This document shows positions 56,001 to 60,000 of a stretch of DNA of 60,000 bases, piece after piece. The stretch's first letter is position 1. The number at the start of each line of letters is the position of its first letter. Under the pieces are notes generated by a model. The model searched no databases. It was not told the DNA's origin and was given only the letters and a program-made list of their open reading frames with translations. Location of the stretch: the NCBI RefSeq assembly GCF_026151205.1, contig NC_087082.1, positions 6,395,908 through 6,455,907 on the forward strand. Reading direction: 5' to 3'. The DNA comes from Bolinopsis microptera (lineage: Eukaryota; Ctenophora; Tentaculata; Lobata; Bolinopsidae). Both the position numbers and the translations under genes were made by a program.

Positions 56001-59000
56001 CCCTCAGCTCCTGACTGTGCCCCTCTAATATAACCCCTTCCCCCCTCAGCTCCTGACTGTGCCCCTCTAATATACCCCCCTCTCAGCTCCTGACTGTGCC
56101 CCTCTAATTTAACCCCCTCCCCCTCAGCTCCTGACTGTGCCCCTCTAATATAACCCCTTCCCCCTCAGCTCCTGACTGTGCCCCTCTAATATACCCCCCT
56201 CTCAGCTCCTGACTGTGCCCCTCTAATTTAACCCCCTCCCCCTCAGCTCCTGACTGTGCCCCTCTAATATAACCCTCCCCCCTCAGCTCCTGACTGTGCC
56301 CCTCTAATATACCCCCCTCTCAGCTCCTGACTGTGCCCCTCTAATTTAACCCCCTCCCCCTCAGCTCCTGACTGTGCCCCTCTAATATAACCCTCCCCCC
56401 TCAGCTCCTGACTGTGCCCCTCTAATATAACCCCCCCCCCCTCAGCTCCTGACTGTGCCCCTCTAATATAACCCCCCTCAGCTCCTGACTGTGCCCCTCT
56501 AATTTAACCCCCCCTCAGCTCCTGACTGTGCCCCTCTAATATAACCCCCCCTCAGCTCCTGACTGTGCCCCTCTAATTTAACCCCCCCCCCCTCAGCTCC
56601 TGACTGTGCCCCTCTATCCGGTACTGTAAGCGGGTGTTCTGACTCTAATCCAGCTGCTGCTCAGGGCGACTTCTCGTGAGTAACACACCTCTTTACACAG
56701 CAGGGTGTCATAATTATGGGCGCGTAGACAATTTTGCGTAAAATTTTGGGAATTTTAGCTTACCCAAGCTTTTAGAAACGATTATTACTTGACTTCTGAG
56801 TGTCAGTTTCCTATGGAGTCTTGATCATTTAAGAAATAATCCTTCATACTACAGTTCAGTCTAAAAATGAAGTCCGAAAGAAGTTAAATTTTGTCGATAA
56901 TCACGACGAAAGAGAAAAATTTGGATTATTGGACTTGAAGCCTTCGGCTGCATCCCCTAAATTCCGGGATGCGTCCGCCTGACTATATTTTATTGCGTCA
57001 GTTAGAGGAGAAAGAGAGCTTTTATAAAATCTATAGTTTTCTATATGTTTCGCTATCGCCTGAAGAGCTGTGCACTTTAGTCTAAAGAATAATTTCAGAA
57101 AAAATTCACCGAAAAAAATTACACATAAAAACCCTTACTCCTTCGTAAATCTAACCAAGTATGGAATCGACCCTTTAAATAACGGCCTAAATTATGGGTT
57201 TTGAGGTACATCAACACAAAATTCTGAAATTAATAAAAATTTCAGACGATTATCTACAGACCAGTTTTTGAATTTTGTAATTTAGATATTCAGAAGTAAA
57301 GTTATGACCCGGTGCTGTATGTGTTACGTGATCTTTAACCTTGTGGTTCTTTGCTATACAACTATTTAAGAAATCACTTGCTAGAAAAGTTATTAGATTA
57401 CAAGTTATTAGATTGCAATTCTCGTATCCTGAGTCAGTTGTTTACTTTATAATCTCAATAATGTTTTAGTGATTTATATTATTATATCTATATTATGTAT
57501 ATATACGAGTCTTCTACAATATTGCATTTTGTGTGTGAGTTATAACCTTTGATAGATAATGATTAATGTATAATATGTAAGTAAACATTGGCTGGCACTT
57601 AAGGAAAGGTCAAAAAGTAAGCCCAAGAAATTTGTCATCTAGCCTTTTGCGATCAACAATAATATTGTACATCAAATGGATCAATATCCCGTCCAATCTC
57701 AAATTTAGTTTTATTCCTGAGATTTTGTCTCTTCTTTAACCGTTTTTCTTTTCTTTTTCTTTCAAGTCACGCTCATTGTTATCGCTTTCTATTTTATCTC
57801 TCTTACAAATAAGGTCTGGGTTGTCTCCATTGTCTCCAGGTATTAGAACGTAATCTTTAAATTTCATCTCAACACATTCTTCACACTTTTTAAGGAATTT
57901 TCCCAAAAACACGAGGTGTCTGCCTTTACCCATTTCCCGTGTAGTCTGGAGATCCAGGGGAACCTTCCTTCCGCACATAGTCGCACTGAAGTCAGAACGC
58001 TTTGGCATGACATCATTTGACTTTGGAAAGTCTTCAAAATATTCGTATATCCTTCCCAGCTTGAAGTATCTTGCATTGAATGTGATGTAAAACTTTTTTA
58101 ATCCAACGTGTATTTCGATGTTGTAGAATTGCAGAAAAGGAGGGTCATTGTTGTGGCAAAAAACAGCAGCGGCTTGGTTTCTAGAACATGGCACATGAGT
58201 TTCCGTCAGTATGGAGCAAGTGTCAGCAATTGAAATATTTTCGGTCGCGTTCAGCATCTGTGGGCCCAGGGTGGCATTTGTATGTTCAGTATCTTTGCCA
58301 AGGTTGGTATGTGCCTGCCCAGGATGGTGTGTGAGACTAGCTGCACGGTAACAGTGGTACCGTAGTGGACAACTCCAAATTTCCGAATTCCCCTCTCTAT
58401 CAGTATCATCCATTTTTCATTTTCTATCGCAACCTGATCGATTTCGTTTGCGCGAAGTCTCAACTTTAATGTTTCCTCATTCCGTCCCATCAATATGTCC
58501 CCAAAAGTAAGTTTTCTACTTTCAACACTTATGGAGGTTCTACGACCAGTTTTAAACCCGTGCAATTGACATAAAGCAATGGCGGTACGATCATTAAATT
58601 CGTCATCGCGTATGGGTCGATAATCGCTGCTGATCACCATGAAGGCACCTCGCTCGTCACGTTTCATCAAGTACATCATAAGTTGTGCTAGCTGTCTAGA
58701 AGACTTCTCCGACATGTCATTGTTGATCATAAATTCCTCCGTACAAATCATGGGATATCAGAGGAGTTCTTAAGGTATTCATGTCTCCGTGTGACTGTGA
58801 GACGTTGCTGGGAAGACTTCTTTGACAATTGCAGGACTCATCATATTGAGGAGAATATGTGAACTTAAACGTTTTTGGGTAATACATTTCGAGGGTATTA
58901 TACTTTCGCATACCACCCACAATATACCAATCACCAAGTCTTCCATCGTTCTCGTTATCCACCGCCGCTTTCCATCTGGACGGCTTCTCCCGCCTTTTAC

Positions 59001-59874
59001 TCCCTTCTATGTTCACGAACAGAAAAATCAATAAAAGCACTGTCAATCACACTGTCTGAGTTGAAGATACAGCGATCGTCCGGAGTACAACACAAGTATT
59101 TAGCGAAGGAAATATGTAGTTACAAGTTAAATTAAACTTGAGCTCGATCTTAATAGAGTAGTGTGGACAACAAGCATCGATTTATTTCTATCAGGATATT
59201 TGTTTTGTTCTCAAACAAACACGGCTACCAGATAAAATAAAAGCTCGCTTTTATTTGAATGAGATGAACATATTTAAAGTCCACAAATGAACCTTAATAG
59301 AGGGTTAGTCAGACGAGTTGTTACTTTAGATAATGGTTGAAGTTATAAGTTGTAAGTACCTGATACAAATATCGCTCCATATAGAAAATACGTGATTTCG
59401 AAAGAACTTCTTACCAGTGCAGCAGCTATTATGTAATAGAGGTGCCGCCCCCGCTAAATGTTTTGTGTCAAACTAACGTTCAATTAGCGCCCCTTTATGG
59501 GGTCGTTACTTCACTAGGAGATGCAGGTAGAGAGCGCGCCTCAAATGGTAACATCGTGGTTATGGCTAAAACAGATCTTACTTCGCATTAACATGGAGAA
59601 GGGAGGGAGGAAGCCAATAGGAATGCGCCATGCATCTTGCTGTTAAAACTTGAAGAATCTTATATCAAATAAAGGGCTCGATGGTGCTGTACGATTGTCT
59701 ATTTAGAGCATCCAATTCCAAATAATCTTTCGAATTACATTATAGATGTAATACTATGTGAGTTTATGATTCGTATTTTCTTCAGGTTCTCATATTACTC
59801 CTGTTCTACTCCCAAGATTACCAATGTTACAAGACAGGTGTTATGGGATGAAACTATCACTATTGATGGAAAAG
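34011..59874 (+). CDS. PKHD1L1: PKHD1L1-type (fibrocystin-L) receptor-like protein with added CAP domain, 5' part of gene
   Basis: Exons (all GT-AG, phases consistent): 34011-34065, 34512-34668, 34941-35008, 35357-35443, 35554-35698, 37540-37657, 38199-38395, 38640-38765, 39440-39510, 40287-40397, 40537-40627, 42101-42256, 42382-42529, 43532-43777, 44013-44136, 44280-44409, 44662-44746, 45071-45198, 45478-45582, 45808-45902 or 46081-46229, 47712-47844, 48091-48181, 48309-48384, 48610-48741 and/or 48933-49064, 49652-49836, 50065-50170, 50510-50695, 50946-51038, 51255-51331, 51575-51653, 52131-52235, 52556-52638, 52749-52886, 53081-53282, 53549-53738, 53912-54065, 54275-54422, 55615-55722, 56597-56675, 59786-59874. 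About 1,630 residues; the gene continues beyond the window. Order: signal peptide, Cys module, IPT/TIG repeats, PA14-like domain, conserved middle region, more IPT/TIG repeats, CAP. Diagnostic matches to vertebrate PKHD1L1 are GSLMCK, KTVYPG, EPYCGR, WKYNCID and VKVNGVSAFCNGTC. The family is a large single-pass surface protein (stereocilia coat in mammals). Confidence 0.93.
34751..34918. repeat. Dispersed ~160-bp intronic repeat, copy 1
   Basis: TTAATGCTTTTCATGCAAAC ... GGGTTTGGACTGGAATTGCC ... CTCAATAAATGTAATAGATT recurs at 39998-40152 in another intron of the same gene with about 80% identity by eye. No TIRs seen. Confidence 0.7.
35357..40627 (+). CDS. N-terminal IPT/TIG region (exons 4-11)
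   Basis: Exons 4-5 form the first IPT/TIG repeat: GSITPTKGSRVGGSRVTISG then GFSTNQFGYDDPSLGNKVTF and a CHVQ...RIVCDLA pair of cysteines. Exons 6-9 correspond to the second PKHD1L1 repeat region (GTNIYCGGACTYY, RHVAAGSVLTMTGRMWTDNF, TGSLMCKSES, YAFQTYN). Exons 10-11 start the third (VSPSEGSTSGGTKITI) and end CKVESFTSDQIVCSTP-KTVYPGNR, which directly matches the vertebrate protein. IPT/TIG repeats are Ig-like folds used in extracellular binding. Confidence 0.88.
35858..35960 (+). repeat. ~19-bp minisatellite in intron 5
   Basis: Five to six copies of CAAGTTGGACAAGTGTC with small length changes. Confidence 0.85.
35961..36864. other. Intron 5, no exon seen
   Basis: AT-rich. No splice-flanked frame fitting phase 2 to phase 2 was found, and exons 5 and 6 join directly in phase. 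Confidence 0.5.
36865..37530 (+). repeat. 15-bp minisatellite abutting the acceptor of exon 6
   Basis: About 44 copies of GGCACTCAATAACAC with variants, interrupted by AAAACAGGCACTCAT units that recur in the same register (near 36869, 37092 and 37504), so a higher-order repeat exists. The array ends 9 bases before the exon 6 acceptor (CCCTCCCAG). Confidence 0.93.
37884..38019. mobile_element. 136-bp MITE with CCTTAGTCGGTAATATTATG ends, TA-flanked
   Basis: The left terminus and the inverted right terminus (CATAATATTACCGACTAAGG) match over about 25 bases including the adjoining G/C run, and TA lies outside each. It belongs with the CCTTACTCGG ends at 7102 and 8876. Confidence 0.75.
37979..38197 (+). 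repeat. ~58-bp tandem repeat made of a MITE end plus intron 3' sequence
   Basis: Three copies of a C tract, ATAATATTACCGACTAAGG, AACATTGTTTCATTTCTC and TTGACTTACC run up to the exon 7 acceptor. The right end of the MITE has been amplified with the flanking polypyrimidine region. Confidence 0.8.
38724..39314 (+). repeat. ~137-bp tandem repeat carrying the end of exon 8 and its donor, with (GTAACCTA)n
   Basis: Five copies of CTACCGGCCCTCCTTCCTCC...GGGGCAG|GTAATGG (the last 36 bases of exon 8 plus donor), separated by (GTAACCTA)8-12. The first copy is the true exon end. Each later copy is preceded by ...TAACCAG, so AG and GT bracket a 36-base, phase-matched segment (12 codons). Confidence 0.92.
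39562..39675. mobile_element. Palindromic 114-bp MITE, ~44-bp arms
   Basis: TATTCTTGTGTAAATTTGTA...GATGCGACAAGGA is inverted on the right side around a roughly 25-base loop. A half copy lies at 53412-53480. Confidence 0.85.
39998..40152. repeat. Dispersed ~160-bp intronic repeat, copy 2
   Basis: Same sequence family and orientation as 34751-34918. Confidence 0.7.
40610..40700 (+). repeat. Duplicated end of exon 11 with donor
   Basis: CCCTGGAAACAG|GTCTGTTAATTTACC is repeated once, 45 bases downstream (40666), including exon end and donor. Confidence 0.85.
41060..41340 (+). repeat. Tandem ~165-bp duplication in intron 11
   Basis: CTCCAAACCTCATCCA...GAGTTGTG.GAT.ATAGACT.GCTTAGTCACATACGTCACA occurs twice, with extra CTAAGTCACAAACGTCACACG units. 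A 13-14 bp stem (GCAACCCCCTTTCA) lies between the copies. Confidence 0.7.
41515..41731 (+). repeat. Interstitial telomeric tract (CCCTAA)n, ~36 copies
   Basis: Mostly perfect CCCTAA with a few variants (CCTTAC, CCTAAT, AACCTA, CCGGAA), inside intron 11. It is the C-rich strand of TTAGGG. Confidence 0.95.
42101..43777 (+). CDS. PA14-like domain (exons 12-14)
   Basis: GVTVEYWAK opens the domain, as GLKLEVWNN does in vertebrate PKHD1L1. The core strands follow: PYYVRAKFFLNIQETDMYGF, ISDHSGKLYVSTDDDP, LLAECTNAQNNW and ITLEAGKIYYVEFVG. PA14 domains are beta-barrels with carbohydrate- or calcium-dependent binding in several families; the function in fibrocystin-L is unknown. Exon 14 is preceded by three decoy copies of its own start and followed by one decoy copy of its end. 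Confidence 0.8.
42660..42950 (-). mobile_element. Possible 3' UTR fragment of the LINE at 16-21 kb
   Basis: TTTAATACTTTTCATATTTTACA matches the LINE tail at 16207-16230 with three differences, and TGAGAAGGTG...AGTGTGAT matches the 3' UTR near 16510-16535. Same orientation. The intervening sequence is diverged. Confidence 0.4.
42940..43573 (+). repeat. Tandem repeat carrying the acceptor and first 42 bases of exon 14, with (GTAACCTA)n
   Basis: CTATCCTTCATCACAG followed by GTACTGCTAGCAGAGTGT...AACTGGAAC occurs four times (acceptors ending 42952, 43129, 43370 and 43531). The last is real. In the three decoys the frame goes on into CTAGTAACNTAG and stops. The spacers are (GTAACCTA)n of different lengths. 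Confidence 0.93.
43755..43876 (+). repeat. Duplicated end of exon 14 with donor
   Basis: ACAGTGATGAGATTCAG|GTAAGGG at the exon end recurs at about 43851-43873. Between them lie degenerate GGTTACTATAGCAA copies. Confidence 0.85.
44013..48384 (+). CDS. Conserved PKHD1L1 middle region (exons 15-23)
   Basis: Exons 15-19 encode the region matching vertebrate PKHD1L1 after PA14: NYIEPYCGRWVAVNSWAIF, HLCFGLMTKQ, YYELDYEDSNFNWKRQGFW and TWKYNCIDF. Exon 20 exists as two alternatives. Exon 21 (IARVKGFALDGQGLLEAATV) and exon 22 (YECAYNFPLIGIAG, compare YNCSYNIPMMAV) continue the alignment. Exon 23 (TESTYTVGGKTVNILREAAI) leads into the GTF exons. No named domain; colinear with the vertebrate protein. 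Confidence 0.85.
44410..44575 (+). repeat. 31-bp minisatellite starting at the exon 16 donor
   Basis: Five copies of TTCAAAGATACATATTATTT with CTTGATTATGT. The first begins at the donor itself (GTGTGTTCAAAG). No exon sequence in the unit. Confidence 0.9.
44747..44855 (+). repeat. GTATGTTA repeats starting at the exon 17 donor
   Basis: The intron opens GTATGTTA and repeats GTATGTTAxT about seven times, with the block TTATTCAAGATCAGCTCC duplicated. The unit is the donor itself. Confidence 0.85.
45808..46229 (+). CDS. Tandemly duplicated exon 20 (20a 45808-45902, 20b 46081-46229), frame-enforced mutually exclusive
   Basis: 20a reads KWKIRRVLLGVDQGKYGSYY and DSLRIVRTPVT; 20b reads KWKVRRVELGWEQENGL, then IYIDAIRILRSDVT. 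Both begin with one base completing a Lys codon and end in phase 1, with lengths 95 and 149 (both 2 mod 3). Splicing 20a to 20b would shift frame and hit TAA within four codons. Either one alone joins exon 19 to exon 21 in frame. 20b has about 18 extra residues (RGACKKWMETMQDGAC) with two cysteines. Its donor (CAG|GTCCTT) is weaker than that of 20a. Vertebrate PKHD1L1 has a single equivalent segment as I recall it. Confidence 0.8.
46340..47711. other. Long intron before exon 21, no exon seen
   Basis: Contains an inverted repeat at 46575-46647 (CTGAATAG..TCAGTGATGACAATGTT and its complement) and otherwise AT-rich unique sequence. A 43-base palindrome (CCTTATATGGTAGTGTTAC, TATG loop) sits just before it at 46257-46300. 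Confidence 0.55.
48610..49064 (+). CDS. Tandemly duplicated exon 24 (24a 48610-48741, 24b 48933-49064)
   Basis: Both exons are exactly 132 bases, phase 1-1, and encode homologous segments: GTFDVTIDGTTHTNIDV...HKWGSCYG and GTFDLTIDGHTYEKIDV...HKWGNCYG. They lie 191 bases apart. Because the phases are symmetric, they can be used singly or together without frame change. The next exon starts ERHWRLERKYSG, matching the single-copy order GTF...C-G...W-x-x-x-W/K in the vertebrate protein, so alternative use of one copy is the simplest reading. Confidence 0.82.
49652..53282 (+). CDS. IPT/TIG repeat array (exons 25-34)
   Basis: Exon 25 (ERHWRLERKYSGHHGWHSVD ... GDWLRTANSKPQ) and exon 26 (VSVKVNGVSAFCNGTCDYTT) form the conserved lead-in. 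IPT/TIG repeats then follow with their hallmark: TPTVASLTPTSG-GASVTITGTGFG (26-27), SGITPASGGIGGGTLVTISG (28-29), VSQISPVSGSVGNTKMTITG (31-32) and IQHVSPLQGSVMGGTEVTIT (34). Exon boundaries in phase 1 fall repeatedly after the S-G of P-x-x-G-S, a regular pattern within the array. The last repeat has a Cys pair (FECKVKSVTDTEIMC). Confidence 0.9.
49938..50012 (+). repeat. 20-bp minisatellite in intron 25
   Basis: Four copies of ATAACGCGTGATAATTCAAA, perfect except at the ends; not at a junction. Confidence 0.9.
50162..50195 (+). repeat. Duplicated end of exon 26 with shared intron start
   Basis: CAACCAGTG|GTAGGTAACCTAG is followed at once by CAACCAGTGGTTTG: the last nine exon bases reappear after a 13-base spacer. 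Confidence 0.75.
50366..50515 (+). repeat. ~55-bp tandem repeat carrying the acceptor and start of exon 27
   Basis: AATACAGTAAAATATGGAAG, TAGTTTACAATTTTACCTT and (A/C)GCAGGAGCT occur three times. In copy 1 the AG is lost (GCATGAGCT), copy 2 has ACAG|GAGCT, and copy 3 is the real exon start. Confidence 0.88.
51634..51975 (+). repeat. 31-bp tandem repeat carrying the end of exon 30 and its donor
   Basis: AACCATTGCTATYACTG|GTAGGTAACCTAGC is repeated about ten times; the first is the true exon end. Each unit reads CTAG|CAACCATTGCTATCACTG|GTAGG, so AG and GT bracket 18 bases (six codons) in the correct phase. Confidence 0.93.
53412..53480. mobile_element. Half copy of the palindromic MITE at 39562
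   Basis: GTAAATTTCTATTGATCCCG and TTTGATGCGACAAGGA match the left arm of 39562-39675, followed by diverged sequence and AAGAATA. Confidence 0.75.
53549..54422 (+). CDS. CAP (SCP/PR-1) domain module (exons 35-37) inside the PKHD1L1-type protein
   Basis: The three exons total 492 bases (164 residues) and enter and leave in phase 1. CAP landmarks in order: VHNMYRRRHSSTPDICF (start helix), SVAKSAASWADHLAQNNVF, NRGENL with the conserved Glu, AISAWYAEGSNFNPED, YAQMLWKLSDQVGCAI, then YIVCHYAPAGNTEG. This matches the A-W-A-x-x-L-A, G-E-N-L, W-Y-x-E, Q-x-x-W and C-x-Y-x-P-x-G-N series of the family. The two cavity histidines are not kept (the first site lacks His; HxTQ is RYAQ), so metal-dependent activity is doubtful. 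Neighbouring exons are fibrocystin-type IPT/TIG on both sides. Confidence 0.9.
54066..54128 (+). repeat. Copies of the exon 30 donor repeat at the exon 36 donor
   Basis: The intron after exon 36 opens GTAGGTAACCTAGCAACCA, then TTTCTATTACTGGTAGG, with two units that match the exon 30 array including bases derived from exon 30. It lies 2.4 kb away from that array. Confidence 0.85.
55274..55640 (+). repeat. Tandem repeat carrying the acceptor and start of exon 38, with (GTGACATTGTCATGGTAACAC)n
   Basis: CCTTTCTCCTCYAG|ACACAGAGCACCACMGAGCA occurs at 55288, 55462 and 55615; only the last continues as exon. Between them are 5-6 copies of a 21-base unit (ACGTGACATTGTCATGGTAA). Decoys read on through CATGACATTGTCATGGTAA to a stop. 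Confidence 0.92.
55615..59874 (+). CDS. Post-CAP linker and start of the next IPT/TIG repeat (exons 38-40)
   Basis: Exon 38 (ATSALFSESAAVNVYLDSRK) and exon 39 (APDCAPLSGTVSGCSDSNPA) give a Ser/Ala-rich segment with two cysteines. Exon 40 (FSYYSCSTPKITNVTRQVLW, then ITIDGKG) has the F-x-Y...TPxI entry of a new IPT/TIG repeat and ends in phase 1. Exons 38 and 39 each have multiple upstream decoy copies of their own start. No stop codon; coding continues beyond the window. Confidence 0.8.
55896..56616 (+). repeat. ~37-bp tandem repeat carrying the acceptor and start of exon 39, ~18 copies
   Basis: CCCCCTCAG|CTCCTGACTGTGCCCCTCTA, then ATATAA or ATTTAA and a C tract. Every complete unit holds a pyrimidine tract, an AG and the first 20 bases of exon 39; in the exon's frame each decoy reaches TAA after CTA-ATW. 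Only the last continues into TCCGGTACTG, the real exon. Confidence 0.95.
56676..57735. other. 5' part of the long intron 39, no exon seen
   Basis: AT-rich, no frame with matching phase. It lies downstream of the antisense SRCR-like gene and should contain its 3' end. Confidence 0.5.
57710..57715 (-). terminator. Polyadenylation signal AATAAA of the antisense SRCR-like gene
   Basis: AATAAA reads on the minus strand about 20 bases after the stop codon of the antisense gene; position is normal for a short 3' UTR. Confidence 0.4.
57736..59046 (-). pseudogene. Secreted SRCR-like protein gene, intronless with two frameshifts, antisense in intron 39
   Basis: Three overlapping minus-strand frames (59046-58717, 58751-58251, 58413-57736) read as one protein of about 430 residues. 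It starts MTVLLLIFLFVNIEG, a signal peptide. The middle frame has GAFMVISSDYRPIRDDEFND then RTAIALCQLHGFKTG, matching the RP-x-CDD-x-F-D...A-x-x-x-C-x-x-LGF signature of scavenger receptor cysteine-rich domains, and the third starts with EIWSCPL as in the second half of SRCR. The first and third frames are the same register, so the two shifts compensate. The C-terminal half (VGLKKFYITFNARYFKLG) is unassigned and ends in a basic tail. AATAAA on the minus strand at 57715-57710 follows the stop. Lack of introns suggests a retrocopy; the shifts could also be sequencing errors. Confidence 0.6.
59047..59785. other. 3' part of intron 39, upstream side of the antisense gene
   Basis: No open frame. 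The promoter of the antisense gene would lie here. TAAAATAAAAGC near 59233 is AT-rich but is not a convincing core element. Confidence 0.4.
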
Positions 59875-60000
59875 GTACTGTAGATTTACCGCTGAGTTTG
59901 AGGGAAGGGGGGGGGGGGGTGATAGTTCACATAATTATGTTTTGCCCCATTTGGGGAAAGAAAATGGCGGTGGTAATTCGAGATTTGCGGTGAATTCGGG

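Overview
This is nuclear DNA of an animal, very probably a marine or freshwater invertebrate. Genes are split by GT-AG introns, one gene is a clear orthologue-type PKHD1L1 (fibrocystin-L), the interstitial telomere tract is the animal CCCTAA type, and the transposons (an L2/CR1-like LINE with an esterase ORF1, a Penelope-like element with a GIY-YIG nuclease, a Crypton-like recombinase, TA-flanked TIR elements) are typical of invertebrate genomes. I cannot name the species. There are no bacterial operons, CRISPR arrays or recognisable rRNA/tRNA genes.

Layout. 0-3.7 kb: a small unknown minus-strand ORF, a textbook mariner-type MITE (1300-2073) and repeat debris. 3.7-6.1 kb: a complete four-exon EF-hand protein (201 aa) that I assembled by matching splice phases. 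6.2-16 kb: repeat country, with C-tract, GGGTCA and G-tract arrays, TIR elements, a LINE fragment and a Crypton-like ORF beneath a cluster of CACGTG sites. 16.2-21.1 kb: a nearly full-length LINE on the minus strand. 21.5-24.2 kb: a 5'-truncated Penelope-like element on the plus strand. 24-34 kb: mostly non-coding, with minisatellites and two TIR elements. 34.0 kb to the window end: the 5' part of a large PKHD1L1-type gene on the plus strand, in which I placed about 42 exons (two of them in duplicated pairs) joined by consistent phases, encoding about 1,630 residues before the window ends. An antisense, frameshifted SRCR-like gene lies in its last long intron (57.7-59.0 kb).

What stands out. 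(1) In both spliced genes, tandem repeats repeatedly sit on splice junctions, and the repeat unit carries the end or start of the neighbouring exon together with its donor or acceptor. This is seen at about ten junctions, in one case with about 18 copies. Decoy acceptors lead into an in-frame stop, while two donor-side arrays form units that are a multiple of three and phase-matched. (2) The PKHD1L1-type protein carries a CAP (SCP/PR-1) domain between IPT/TIG repeats, flanked by phase-1 introns, and an extra N-terminal cysteine module also flanked by phase-1 introns; both look like exon shuffling. (3) Two exons of the gene are tandemly duplicated; for one pair the reading frame forces mutually exclusive use. 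(4) Three introns of this gene begin with the same roughly 19-base sequence.

Limits: everything was read by eye; copy numbers and repeat boundaries are approximate, exon calls rest on phase, splice motifs and remembered family similarity, and no search was run.
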